From: JALGWN01 sp964598025
GTDB taxonomy: Bacteria; Arandabacterota; Arandabacteria; Arandabacterales; Arandabacteraceae
Assembly (NCBI GenBank): GCA_964598025.1
Contig: CAZRAU010000096.1
Span: 1 to 12,436, forward strand
Length of the DNA stretch: 12,436 nucleotides
Direction: 5' to 3'
Notes under the pieces: generated by a model
Told to the model about the DNA's origin: nothing
The model's database searches: none
The model's input: only the letters and a program-made list of their open reading frames with translations
Translations under genes and position numbers: made by a program
Shown: in pieces, positions 6,447 through 12,436 of the stretch
Position numbering within the stretch: the stretch's first letter is position 1
Layout of the letters: the number at the start of each line of letters is the position of its first letter

Positions 6447-7742
6447 CTAGTCGGTGAAGTAACCGGGGTCTGTGATCTGCCCCATGAAGACCACGGTATT
6501 CAGCCGGTTCTCGCGGATCACAAACACAAAGGGCCTGTTAACGCGAAACTGAGGCGGGATGCCCGTGGGCCCGCCCTCAACCTCGGTCGCTGCGGCCGCC
6601 TCCGTACCCCGTTCGTCGACCCTTATATAGGTCTTGTGCATCACCTTCTTGATATAGAAATCATTGAAGCAAGTACACATCTTTGTGAAATCGGCCCTGC
6701 GGAAATCGAAGATGATGCCCATCCCCAGGGTGGTGAGGACATTTTCCATCCTGAGACCGTACTCAACCTCGAATCTCGGAAACACAAGGTCGCCGCACCA
6801 CCGCCTGAAGCCAGCCATCCAAACAGACCAGTTCGCTTGATCGAAATCCTCGAGCATCGAGGTGATGGTGTTGCCGCCGGAGGGGAGGAAGATGGTCATA
6901 CTGAAGAGGCTGTCGCCATAGGCCATATCCAACGCATTGAAGGATGGCCCGGCAAAGGCCGTATAGTGATTGCAGGAATCCGGCCCCACCATCATACGGA
7001 CATCTCTCCAGGTGCTGTCGGGCAGCATAAACTCGCCGTCATGGGTCTTCTCGGGATCGAGCGGCTCCCGCCAGGCGCCCAGGAAATAGATCGCGTTTAC
7101 AAGCACGATCATGGTGAGCGGAGCGAACTCCTTTACGATTTTGGTTATCTTGTCATGGGTCTTGTCGGCAACCCAGGCGTTCACGATATCCGGCGCGTCC
7201 GGGCTCTCGAAATCTATGTTGTCGGCCTCCGCATCGTAGAACTCGCTACAGGCGTCAAGGAAAGGCTGCTTGAAAGGCACCCCTACCTGACACCAGACCG
7301 CGTTGGCCACCTCGAACTGGACCTCGGGATCGAGGTGCACCAGCATTCTCATAAGGCTTTCGAAACACTGGTTGATAGCCTCGAGTGAGTAGTCGGAGTA
7401 GCCTAGCGTGGTCCGCATATCGTCGAAAGTCTGGCCGTTGGCCCCATTCATGGTCATGCCCAGAGCGAGTGACACGCTCAAAGGGGAGATCACAATATTG
7501 CTGTCGGGTGTCGTCGCCACGAGTTCCCGGAAAAGCCGGAACCCGAAATCGTTGTTTGAGGCCGCAAGCTTGCTTCTGGTCGGGGTCTCCCAGTGTTTGA
7601 CGGCCTCCGCCTGATGGCCGCCGGGATGCCCCGGAACACTCGCGTCCTGTAAACTTCCTTCCGGCGATGCCGCGCGCTCGCCGCATCCGGAGAGGCTTAG
7701 AGAGATAAGTACCGCCAACAGGAGGGCTGCAAAAAGTCTCAT
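6447..7742 (-). CDS. lipoprotein serpin (serine/cysteine protease inhibitor)
   Basis: A 431-residue serpin that should trap target proteases by irreversible loop insertion, anchored by lipid on the envelope. The start is ATG at 7740-7742, chosen over an ATG 11 codons upstream because AGGAGGT lies 6 nt before it and it gives a compact signal peptide with lipobox LSGC (Cys20 lipidated). The serpin body is full length, beginning near NDFGFRLFRELV and SNIVISPLSVSLAL. The hinge GTEAAAATE starts at P15 (Gly379), with small residues at P12-P9, the pattern of inhibitory serpins. Aligning to alpha-1-antitrypsin through the conserved IPP places P1 at Thr393 and P1' at Gly394, which suggests elastase- or subtilisin-like targets rather than trypsin-like ones. 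FRVNRPFVFVI fits the serpin family signature. It is divergent from the triple-propeller gene and convergent with the cysteine-rich gene. The physiological target is unknown. Confidence 0.95.
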   Translation of the reverse strand: MRLFAALLLAVLISLSLSGCGERAASPEGSLQDASVPGHPGGHQAEAVKHWETPTRSKLAASNNDFGFRLFRELVATTPDSNIVISPLSVSLALGMTMNGANGQTFDDMRTTLGYSDYSLEAINQCFESLMRMLVHLDPEVQFEVANAVWCQVGVPFKQPFLDACSEFYDAEADNIDFESPDAPDIVNAWVADKTHDKITKIVKEFAPLTMIVLVNAIYFLGAWREPLDPEKTHDGEFMLPDSTWRDVRMMVGPDSCNHYTAFAGPSFNALDMAYGDSLFSMTIFLPSGGNTITSMLEDFDQANWSVWMAGFRRWCGDLVFPRFEVEYGLRMENVLTTLGMGIIFDFRRADFTKMCTCFNDFYIKKVMHKTYIRVDERGTEAAAATEVEGGPTGIPPQFRVNRPFVFVIRENRLNTVVFMGQITDPGYFTD

Positions 7743-7748
7743 GGCTCC

Positions 7749-7755
7749 ACCTCCT
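7749..7755 (-). promoter_or_regulatory. ribosome binding site AGGAGGT of the serpin gene
   Basis: On the minus strand AGGAGGT, a full anti-Shine-Dalgarno match, lies 6 nt before the ATG at 7742. It excludes the longer reading that starts at 7775, because the site would then fall inside the coding sequence. Confidence 0.8.
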
Positions 7756-7760
7756 CGCTC

Positions 7761-7776
7761 GGTGCACAAATGCACC
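7761..7776. promoter_or_regulatory. inverted repeat GGTGCA-N4-TGCACC in the serpin 5' leader
   Basis: A perfect 6-bp inverted repeat with a 4-bp centre lies between the predicted serpin start point (about 7785) and its ribosome binding site. In the mRNA it would form a small hairpin close to the 5' end. As DNA it could be an operator half of a larger control site, since it abuts the next dyad. Confidence 0.4.
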
Positions 7777-7798
7777 TATACTTCCGGCCAGAGTATAG
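7776..7798. promoter_or_regulatory. 23-bp inverted repeat CTATACT-N9-AGTATAG over the serpin -10 box (candidate operator)
   Basis: The two 7-bp arms (7776-7782, 7792-7798) are perfect inverted copies separated by 9 bp, the geometry of a dimeric regulator site. The right arm contains the predicted serpin -10 hexamer, so a bound protein would block that promoter. Because each arm contains TATACT on one strand, the dyad may partly reflect promoter-like sequence rather than a binding site. Confidence 0.4.
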
Positions 7799-7820
7799 CA
7801 CTCACAGATACCGATGTACA
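7792..7820 (-). promoter_or_regulatory. sigma-70-like promoter of the serpin gene
   Basis: On the minus strand, TGTACA (7815-7820, 4/6 match), a 17-nt spacer and TATACT (7792-7797, 5/6 match). The predicted start is near 7785, giving a leader of about 43 nt. The -35 is itself a palindrome. Confidence 0.45.
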
Positions 7821-7855
7821 GCGATAATACGAACCCTCCGATAGAAGCGAGAACA

Positions 7856-7884
7856 TTGCCCTGGGCGAGGACCTGTGGTAAAAT
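7856..7884 (+). promoter_or_regulatory. sigma-70-like promoter of the triple-propeller gene
   Basis: TTGCCC (7856-7861, 4/6 match), a 17-nt spacer and TAAAAT (7879-7884, 5/6 match). The start would fall near 7891, about 27 nt before the ATG and just upstream of the ribosome binding site. It is back to back with the serpin promoter, the two -35 boxes about 35 bp apart. Confidence 0.5.
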
Positions 7885-7903
7885 GGGGCACAGAAGCTGC
7901 CAA

Positions 7904-7909
7904 GGGAGG
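7904..7909 (+). promoter_or_regulatory. ribosome binding site GGGAGG of the triple-propeller gene
   Basis: GGGAGG ends 8 nt before the ATG at 7918 and supports that start over the internal ATG at codon 14. Confidence 0.65.
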
Positions 7910-7917
7910 TCTTCATC

Positions 7918-10900
7918 ATGCTTTCGCGGAGGGACAGCGTCCCGAAAGTACCTCGCATGTCCAGGCCCCCGATATCCAGGAAGCCGTGTGCTTTTCCGGC
8001 TCTCCGGGTGCTTGTCGCCTTCGGCCTGGCAGCCCTTGCCGTCGCGCTCGTTGGCACCGAAGCCTTCGCGTACTGGGTGCCCGACATAAGGCTTACCGAG
8101 GCCGGCGGGAATTCGCTGACCTCACACAACAACGCCAGGTCCATGGTGGCAGATCCGGAAGGCAGGCTGCATGTGGTCTGGCGTGACGAACGTGCCGGCA
8201 ATTTCGAGATCTACTACAAGATGTCCGACGGGTCATCGTGGACGCCGGACGAACGGCTCACCTTTGAATCGGGCCTGTCGGCAGGTGCCTGTGTTGCCGT
8301 AGATCCCGCCGGCATGCTTCACGTGGTGTGGCATGACTACCGGGGTGATGATGCGGAGATCTACTACAAACGGCATGACGGCACGGGCTGGGGGCCCGAC
8401 GTGCGCCTGACCGATAGCGAGGACGATTCAGTCAACCCTTCGCTGGCTGCGGGCGATGACGGCAGGCTGCATGTGGTCTGGCATGATTACCGTGACGGTC
8501 AAAGCGAGATCTACTACAAGTGTTACGACGGAGCCGCCTGGGGCCCGGACGAGCGGCTCACCGATGACGCTGCGTCATCCGAGTATCCATCGGTCGCCCT
8601 GGATGGAGAGGGGCGCATACATGTCGTCTGGACCGACCGTCGCGATGGCCACGATGAGATCTATCACAAGCAGTTCAGCGACTCGGCCTGGGGGCCGGAT
8701 GAGTGCCTCACGCCCGATCCAGGTCATTCCGAGGGCGCCTCGCTTTGCGCCGACCGGGCGGGCCGGCTCTATCTCACATGGTCGGACAATCGTGACGGCA
8801 ACTACGAGATCTACTACATGCTCCACGACGGGGCGACCTGGCAGCCCGAGGTTCGCCTGAGTGTCGGCGCCGGTCACTCCGAAATCCCCGCCGTATCAGT
8901 CGACGACGGCGGCCATATTCACGTTGCGTGGCAGGATGACCGTCACGGTCGTGATGAGATCTACTACAGGAAATTCGATGGCGAGGCCTGGGGGGCTGAG
9001 AAACGCCTGACCGATGTCTCCGCCGCATCCACCAAGCCGTCTATCGCCGTCGATAGAGATGGCAACGTCCATGTTATCTGGGCCGACAAACGTGACGGCA
9101 ACTACGAGATCTACTGGAAGCAGTGGCTTAACGTCATTCTCCCCAAGCCGGAGATCGCCTCGATCCAACCGGCCGCCGGGCAAAGCGGCGAAGCGCTTAC
9201 CGGTGTGAGCCTCTCGGGCACAGGCTTCGTTTTCCCTCTCTCGCTATGGATGACGAGGGGCAGTGAACCCATGCTCGTGCCTGAGAATATCCGGGTTGTT
9301 GCGGACACCCTCGTGACCTTCGATATCGATCTCGCCGGAGCCGCGGCAGGTCCCTGGGACGTGGTGCTTGAGAATCCGGATGGCAAGCGGGACACCCTGG
9401 CCGGCGGGTTCGAGGTGACGCCGGACCTCGTGTGGGGTGACGCCCGGAGACTGACCTATGACCCCGCGGCCTCCTATACCGATGGGTCCCGGTGCATCGC
9501 GTCCGATCCGGCCGGCAATCTGCACGTGGTCTGGTGCGACACGCGAAAGGGAGTAAGGGAGGTCTACTGCAAGCGGCGGCAGGGCTCCGGCTGGAGCCCC
9601 GATGAGCGCCTGACCGTGACCGCTAACGGCTGCTGGGCTCCCGATGTGGCGGCGGGAGCCGGGGGCGCGACCCACGTGGTCTGGTACACTTATACCGGTG
9701 GCGGCAGCGAGGTCTGCTACAGGTGCTATGACGGAGCGGGCTGGATGGAAGCAGTGCCGCTCAGCGACGCCTCGGGGTTTTCCCTTTATCCCGCAGTGGC
9801 CGCCGATGCGACGGGCGCAGTCCATGTTGTATGGAGCGATGACTGCGCGGGCGGCTTCGAGATCTACCATAAGACTCATGACGGCCTGGAGTGGAGCGAA
9901 AGCGTGCGCGTGACCCATGCGGGGGGCTCGGCCACCCGTCCGGTCCTCGTCGCGGGGCCAGGCGGCATGCTCCACCTGGCCTGGCAGGATCGCCGCGACG
10001 GGCGCTATGAGATCTACTACAAGGCATATGATGGTGTTGCCTGGGGGGAAGACGAGCGCGTGACCGATATCTGGGCCTCCTCGGAGGACCCCTCGATCGC
10101 CGTCGCAGCCGATGGAACAGTCCACCTCGTCTGGGCGGACCAGCGGGCGGGCTACTTCCAGGTCTTCTACAGGGCGCGATCGGATTCGGGATGGCAGGCC
10201 GAAGAGCAGATATCCCATGGTGCAGGTCATGCCCTGAGTCCCTCCGTAGGTGTGGACGGCGGTGGCAGAATACACGTGGTGTGGGAAGATCACCGGGATG
10301 GCGCCGAAGGGCCGGAGATCTACTCCGCGAGAAACGACGGCCGCGGCTGGCTTGCCGAGACGCGCGTAACCGCAAGCCCGGGCTCTGCGGCCAAGCCCTC
10401 GATCGCCGTTGACGGGACCGACACGGTCCATCTCGTCTGGTGCGACGACTGTGACGGCAACTTGGAAATCTATCACCGCACCTGGAGTCCGGTCCCCGCG
10501 GCTGCTCCCGAAGTCACCGGCCTCTATCCTGAGAGCGCGGCCGAGACCCACGCGGTTGACGCAGTGGTCACAGGCACGGGGTTTGCCGGCACCCCGAGGG
10601 TCTGGCTCGCAGACGCCGGAGGCGATACCATAAACGCAGCGAGCATACGCCAATCGGGCTCCACTTCGATTGCATGCACCTTCGATCTCACGTGGCGAAG
10701 CCCAGGACTCTGGGACCTTCACGTCAGGAACGCGGATCAGCAGCGAGCAATGCTTCCCGCGGCCCTCAGGGTCTACGCCACACTCTGGACCGATCCACAG
10801 CCTGTCGTAACCGACCCTCCGAACGCGGCCACCGGGTGGAATAACGGCAGGTGTGTCTTGAGAGACGATGCCGGCGGTGTCCATGTCGTCTGGCACGACA

Positions 10901-12132
10901 ACAGAGAGGGCAACTATGAGATCTATCACCGAAGGTGGGACGGCCTTCGCCTTGCCTGGGGAGAGGAGACGAGGCTTACCGGGGCCGCCGGGGTCTCGAA
11001 GACCCCTTCCATGGTCGCAGGTTCCGGCGGCACGCTCCATCTGTGTTGGGGCGATAACACGAGCGGTACCCTGGAGGTCTACTACAAGCGGTACGACGGC
11101 GCCGCCTGGAGTGAAGCCATGCCGGTAAGCCTGATCGACGGCCGCCAGTCCAAGGACCCCGCTATGGTGCTCGACGGCTCGGGCGCTCCGGTGATCTTCT
11201 ATGAAGACAACCGGCATGGGCCCTGGCAGATATACTGCGCGAGGCAAGAGGGCAGTGCCTGGATCGAAGTGCGACTGACTGATGTGGATGCTCCCACCTA
11301 CCATCCTGCCGCCGCCTCAGACAGTGCGGGTCATATCCATCTTGTCTGGGAGGATGAGCGAAACGGCGGCATAGAGGTCCGGTACAGCTGGTGGGACGGT
11401 CTCGCCTGGAGTGAGAGCGAGGTGATCTCATCGGCGGCATACAGCGTATGGCCTTGCTGCGCCTGCCGCAGAGACGGCGCGCTCATGGTGGTGTATTGCC
11501 GCGAGTTCGAAGAGGTGAGGAGCCTGCTTAAGGACGGGGACGTCTGGCGGGATCTCGGGACGGTCGACTCGTGCGGCGAAAAGCCCAACCTCTGCGCCGA
11601 CGGGCTGGGTAACTTCCATCTTGCCTGGGAAGGCTCCGGATGTGTGTACTACCAAATGTACCGCGAAGGATGGACAAGCAAGGTCAGGGTGAATCCCGGG
11701 ACAACCGGCGCCCAGCCCTTTGTCGGGGCAGATGCCTCCGGTCGAGCCGCGGTGGTATGGATGGATGTGTACAAGAAGCACTCGGAGATCTACATGCGTC
11801 GTTGGGAGGGAGATGGCGAGGTGGCAGGGACCGACATGCCGACCGGCCCTTCGGCGAGGCCGGCTATTACGCGCATAGTCCCCAATCCCGTGAGGGATAT
11901 GGCCGAGGTGCGCTTCAGCCTTCCGCCGGTCGAGCAGGTGGACCTTAAGATCTTCGACGTCAGAGGACGCCTTGTCTGGAAAACCCATCTTGAGCGGCCC
12001 GAGCCCGGCCTGCACGCTGTAACCTGGGATAGTCGGGACGGTGGCGGCAAGCCTGTCTCACCCGGCCTTTATTTCGTGAGCCTTAGGGCCGGGCAGCGGA
12101 AGGTGAACGCCAAGGTCGTCGTCCTGAGATAG
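7918..12132 (+). CDS. secreted triple beta-propeller protein with two IPT/TIG-like domains and C-terminal sorting domain
   Basis: A 1404-residue exported repeat protein. A signal peptide with an extended basic N-region has its hydrophobic core at about 29-47 and likely cleavage after AFA51. Then come 21 copies of a roughly 50-residue BNR-like repeat (consensus RLT...S..PS.A.D..G.LHVVW.D.RDG..EIYYK..DG..WGPDE) in three blocks of exactly seven: 58-413, 511-866 and 962-1302. IPT/TIG-like Ig domains separate them (about 414-505 and 867-955; each has GTGF and ends WDVVLENPDG or WDLHVRNADQ). Residues 1319-1404 are a FlgD-Ig/T9SS-type sorting domain (PNPV, LHAVTWDSRDGGG, GLYFVSLRAG). No sialidase arginine triad or FRIP box was recognised, so this looks like a surface binding or adhesion scaffold. 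The gene is divergent from the serpin gene. The function is unknown; the repeat architecture is clear. Confidence 0.93.
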   Translation: MLSRRDSVPKVPRMSRPPISRKPCAFPALRVLVAFGLAALAVALVGTEAFAYWVPDIRLTEAGGNSLTSHNNARSMVADPEGRLHVVWRDERAGNFEIYYKMSDGSSWTPDERLTFESGLSAGACVAVDPAGMLHVVWHDYRGDDAEIYYKRHDGTGWGPDVRLTDSEDDSVNPSLAAGDDGRLHVVWHDYRDGQSEIYYKCYDGAAWGPDERLTDDAASSEYPSVALDGEGRIHVVWTDRRDGHDEIYHKQFSDSAWGPDECLTPDPGHSEGASLCADRAGRLYLTWSDNRDGNYEIYYMLHDGATWQPEVRLSVGAGHSEIPAVSVDDGGHIHVAWQDDRHGRDEIYYRKFDGEAWGAEKRLTDVSAASTKPSIAVDRDGNVHVIWADKRDGNYEIYWKQWLNVILPKPEIASIQPAAGQSGEALTGVSLSGTGFVFPLSLWMTRGSEPMLVPENIRVVADTLVTFDIDLAGAAAGPWDVVLENPDGKRDTLAGGFEVTPDLVWGDARRLTYDPAASYTDGSRCIASDPAGNLHVVWCDTRKGVREVYCKRRQGSGWSPDERLTVTANGCWAPDVAAGAGGATHVVWYTYTGGGSEVCYRCYDGAGWMEAVPLSDASGFSLYPAVAADATGAVHVVWSDDCAGGFEIYHKTHDGLEWSESVRVTHAGGSATRPVLVAGPGGMLHLAWQDRRDGRYEIYYKAYDGVAWGEDERVTDIWASSEDPSIAVAADGTVHLVWADQRAGYFQVFYRARSDSGWQAEEQISHGAGHALSPSVGVDGGGRIHVVWEDHRDGAEGPEIYSARNDGRGWLAETRVTASPGSAAKPSIAVDGTDTVHLVWCDDCDGNLEIYHRTWSPVPAAAPEVTGLYPESAAETHAVDAVVTGTGFAGTPRVWLADAGGDTINAASIRQSGSTSIACTFDLTWRSPGLWDLHVRNADQQRAMLPAALRVYATLWTDPQPVVTDPPNAATGWNNGRCVLRDDAGGVHVVWHDNREGNYEIYHRRWDGLRLAWGEETRLTGAAGVSKTPSMVAGSGGTLHLCWGDNTSGTLEVYYKRYDGAAWSEAMPVSLIDGRQSKDPAMVLDGSGAPVIFYEDNRHGPWQIYCARQEGSAWIEVRLTDVDAPTYHPAAASDSAGHIHLVWEDERNGGIEVRYSWWDGLAWSESEVISSAAYSVWPCCACRRDGALMVVYCREFEEVRSLLKDGDVWRDLGTVDSCGEKPNLCADGLGNFHLAWEGSGCVYYQMYREGWTSKVRVNPGTTGAQPFVGADASGRAAVVWMDVYKKHSEIYMRRWEGDGEVAGTDMPTGPSARPAITRIVPNPVRDMAEVRFSLPPVEQVDLKIFDVRGRLVWKTHLERPEPGLHAVTWDSRDGGGKPVSPGLYFVSLRAGQRKVNAKVVVLR
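8089..9156 (+). repeat. propeller module 1: seven ~150-bp repeats
   Basis: Seven in-frame repeats begin at residues 58, 113, 163, 213, 263, 313 and 363, six of them with the phrase RL[TS] (one is CLT). Repeats 2-6 are each exactly 50 residues. The seventh (EIYWKQW) lacks the DG..WGPDE strand, and a matching W-containing strand (YWVPDI) stands just before repeat 1. This is how a propeller ring closes. DNA identity between some repeats is high, for example GAGATCTACTACAAG at 8206 and 8506. Confidence 0.85.
9157..9429 (+). other. IPT/TIG-like domain 1 (coding segment)
   Basis: Residues about 414-505 break the propeller periodicity. They open with SIQPAAGQSGEALTGVSLSGTGF and end with PWDVVLENPDG then GGFEVT. 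The GTGF turn and the late W-x-V-x-V-x-N-P-D-G strand are typical of IPT/TIG immunoglobulin-like domains. It acts as a spacer between propellers. Confidence 0.7.
9448..10515 (+). repeat. propeller module 2: seven repeats
   Basis: Seven repeats span residues 511-866, the same 356-residue total as module 1. The seventh again stops after EIYHRTW, and the missing strand (VWGDAR, about 505-510) lies directly before the first. This module is more divergent than module 1 and carries extra cysteines (CDTRKG, EVCYRCYDG, DDCAGG, CDDCDGN). Confidence 0.8.
10516..10782 (+). other. IPT/TIG-like domain 2 (coding segment)
   Basis: Residues about 867-955 match the first spacer domain in layout: GLYPESAAETHAVDAVVTGTGF, then LWDLHVRNADQ and ALRVY at the end. 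It separates propellers 2 and 3. Confidence 0.68.
10801..11823 (+). repeat. propeller module 3: seven repeats, the last three degenerate
   Basis: Seven repeats cover residues 962-1302 (341 residues), preceded by the closing strand LWTDPQ. Repeats 15-18 fit the consensus. Repeats 19 and 20 are shortened to 46 and 42 residues, have lost the EIYYK phrase and gained cysteines (PCCACRRDG, SCGEKPNLC, GSGC). Repeat 21 recovers AVVWMDVYKKHSEIYMRRW. Confidence 0.75.
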
Positions 12133-12142
12133 CCGGGACTCA

Positions 12143-12158
12143 CGCCCCAATCTGGGCG
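12143..12158. terminator. weak hairpin in convergent gap
   Basis: CGCCC (12143-12147) and GGGCG (12154-12158) form a 5-bp stem with a 6-nt loop, 10 bp after the stop of the triple-propeller gene and in the 61-bp gap before the convergent TPR gene. There is no T-tract. Position is the main argument. Confidence 0.25.
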
Positions 12159-12193
12159 CACGGTTGCTCTGTGGTTGCATAGCTTCTCGCGCC

Positions 12194-12436
12194 CTAATCG
12201 AGACCGAAGAGCTCCCTGTAGTTGCGGATGTTGGTTTGCTCGCCGCTCCTGAGGCTGAGGTCCTCCACTGTGGCGACATAGTCGCGGATGCGTTTCCGCT
12301 TAAGATAGGAGGCGCAAAGCCTGGGCGGGCACTGTCCATCGAGGACCGCCGCCGCCCGGTCAAGGGCCCGCGTATAGAAGGGGAGGGCTTCATCATCCCG
12401 GCCCGCCGCCATGAGGGCATCTCCGCAAGATGTGAG
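12194..12436 (-). CDS. TPR-type protein, C-terminal fragment (cut by window edge)
   Basis: The 3' end of a minus-strand gene. The frame stays open to the window edge, so the ATG at 12410-12412 is probably internal. The last 80 codons read GDALMAAGRDDEALPFYTRALDRA (as a pattern: G-D-A-L, G-R, E-A-L, Y-x-R-A-L), a good tetratricopeptide repeat, followed by a helical, charged tail ending in ELFGLD. The stop is TAG at 12194-12196. It converges on the triple-propeller gene. The upstream domains, and so the function, lie outside the window; a second TPR kinase, a secretion accessory protein or a stand-alone TPR protein are all possible. Confidence 0.65.
   Translation of the reverse strand, partial: LTSCGDALMAAGRDDEALPFYTRALDRAAAVLDGQCPPRLCASYLKRKRIRDYVATVEDLSLRSGEQTNIRNYRELFGLD

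Noticed and set aside
7743..7775. Serpin start at 7775
   Set aside because: It would place AGGAGGT inside the coding region and add 11 polar residues ahead of a well-formed lipoprotein signal peptide.
7776..8201. 141-codon minus-strand frame upstream of the serpin gene
   Set aside because: It runs over the serpin/propeller control region and the start of the propeller gene, with composition like an antisense shadow.
8089..9156. Regular 150-bp periodicity that could suggest CRISPR or satellite DNA
   Set aside because: The period is a multiple of three, the repeats are translated in one frame with conserved protein phrases, and there are no unique spacers between identical short repeats.
9244..11304. 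686-codon open frame on the minus strand
   Set aside because: It is antisense to the triple-propeller repeats. The repeated GC-rich codons keep the opposite frame open, and the translation is low-complexity with no recognisable domain or good ribosome binding site.
7918..12132. Sialidase (BNR-repeat glycosidase)
   Set aside because: The repeats are only BNR-like. No FRIP box, arginine triad or Asp/Tyr-Glu catalytic set was recognised, and 21 near-uniform repeats do not fit a sialidase.

Overview
The window is GC-rich DNA from an uncultured-type Gram-negative bacterium, most plausibly of the FCB superphylum or a related candidate phylum such as Eisenbacteria, Krumholzibacteria or Latescibacteria. 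This assignment is inference. It rests on two large secreted proteins ending in the ~86-residue FlgD-Ig/type IX-like C-terminal sorting domain (PNPV start, GxYxVxWD core, aromatic-rich GVYFY/GLYFV end), on a lipoprotein signal peptide, and on a Ser/Thr kinase carrying a large extracytoplasmic TPR region. No taxonomic marker gene is present.

Layout, left to right: 1-194, non-coding with REP/BIME-like palindromes. 195-2747 (-), membrane Ser/Thr protein kinase with a TolB-N/FlgO-like segment and TPRs. 2748-3101, divergent promoter region. 3102-6413 (+), cysteine-rich secreted multidomain protein with a C-terminal sorting domain. 6414-6446, short convergent gap with a hairpin. 6447-7742 (-), lipoprotein serpin with a textbook inhibitory reactive-centre loop. 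7743-7917, compact divergent control region with two good promoters and several dyads. 7918-12132 (+), a 1404-residue secreted protein made of three seven-repeat beta-propellers separated by two IPT/TIG-like domains and ended by a sorting domain. 12133-12193, convergent gap. 12194-12436 (-), the 3' end of a TPR-type gene that runs off the window.

The five genes alternate strictly in strand (-,+,-,+,-), so each is probably its own transcription unit. The four complete genes all act in or across the envelope: a transmembrane signalling kinase, two exported surface or secreted proteins, and an envelope-tethered protease inhibitor. The most interesting element is the divergent pair of serpin and triple propeller. 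They share a 175-bp control region with an operator-like inverted repeat over the serpin -10 box. A working hypothesis is that the serpin protects exported surface proteins, or the cell itself, from proteolysis. No enzyme active site was recognised in either large secreted protein.
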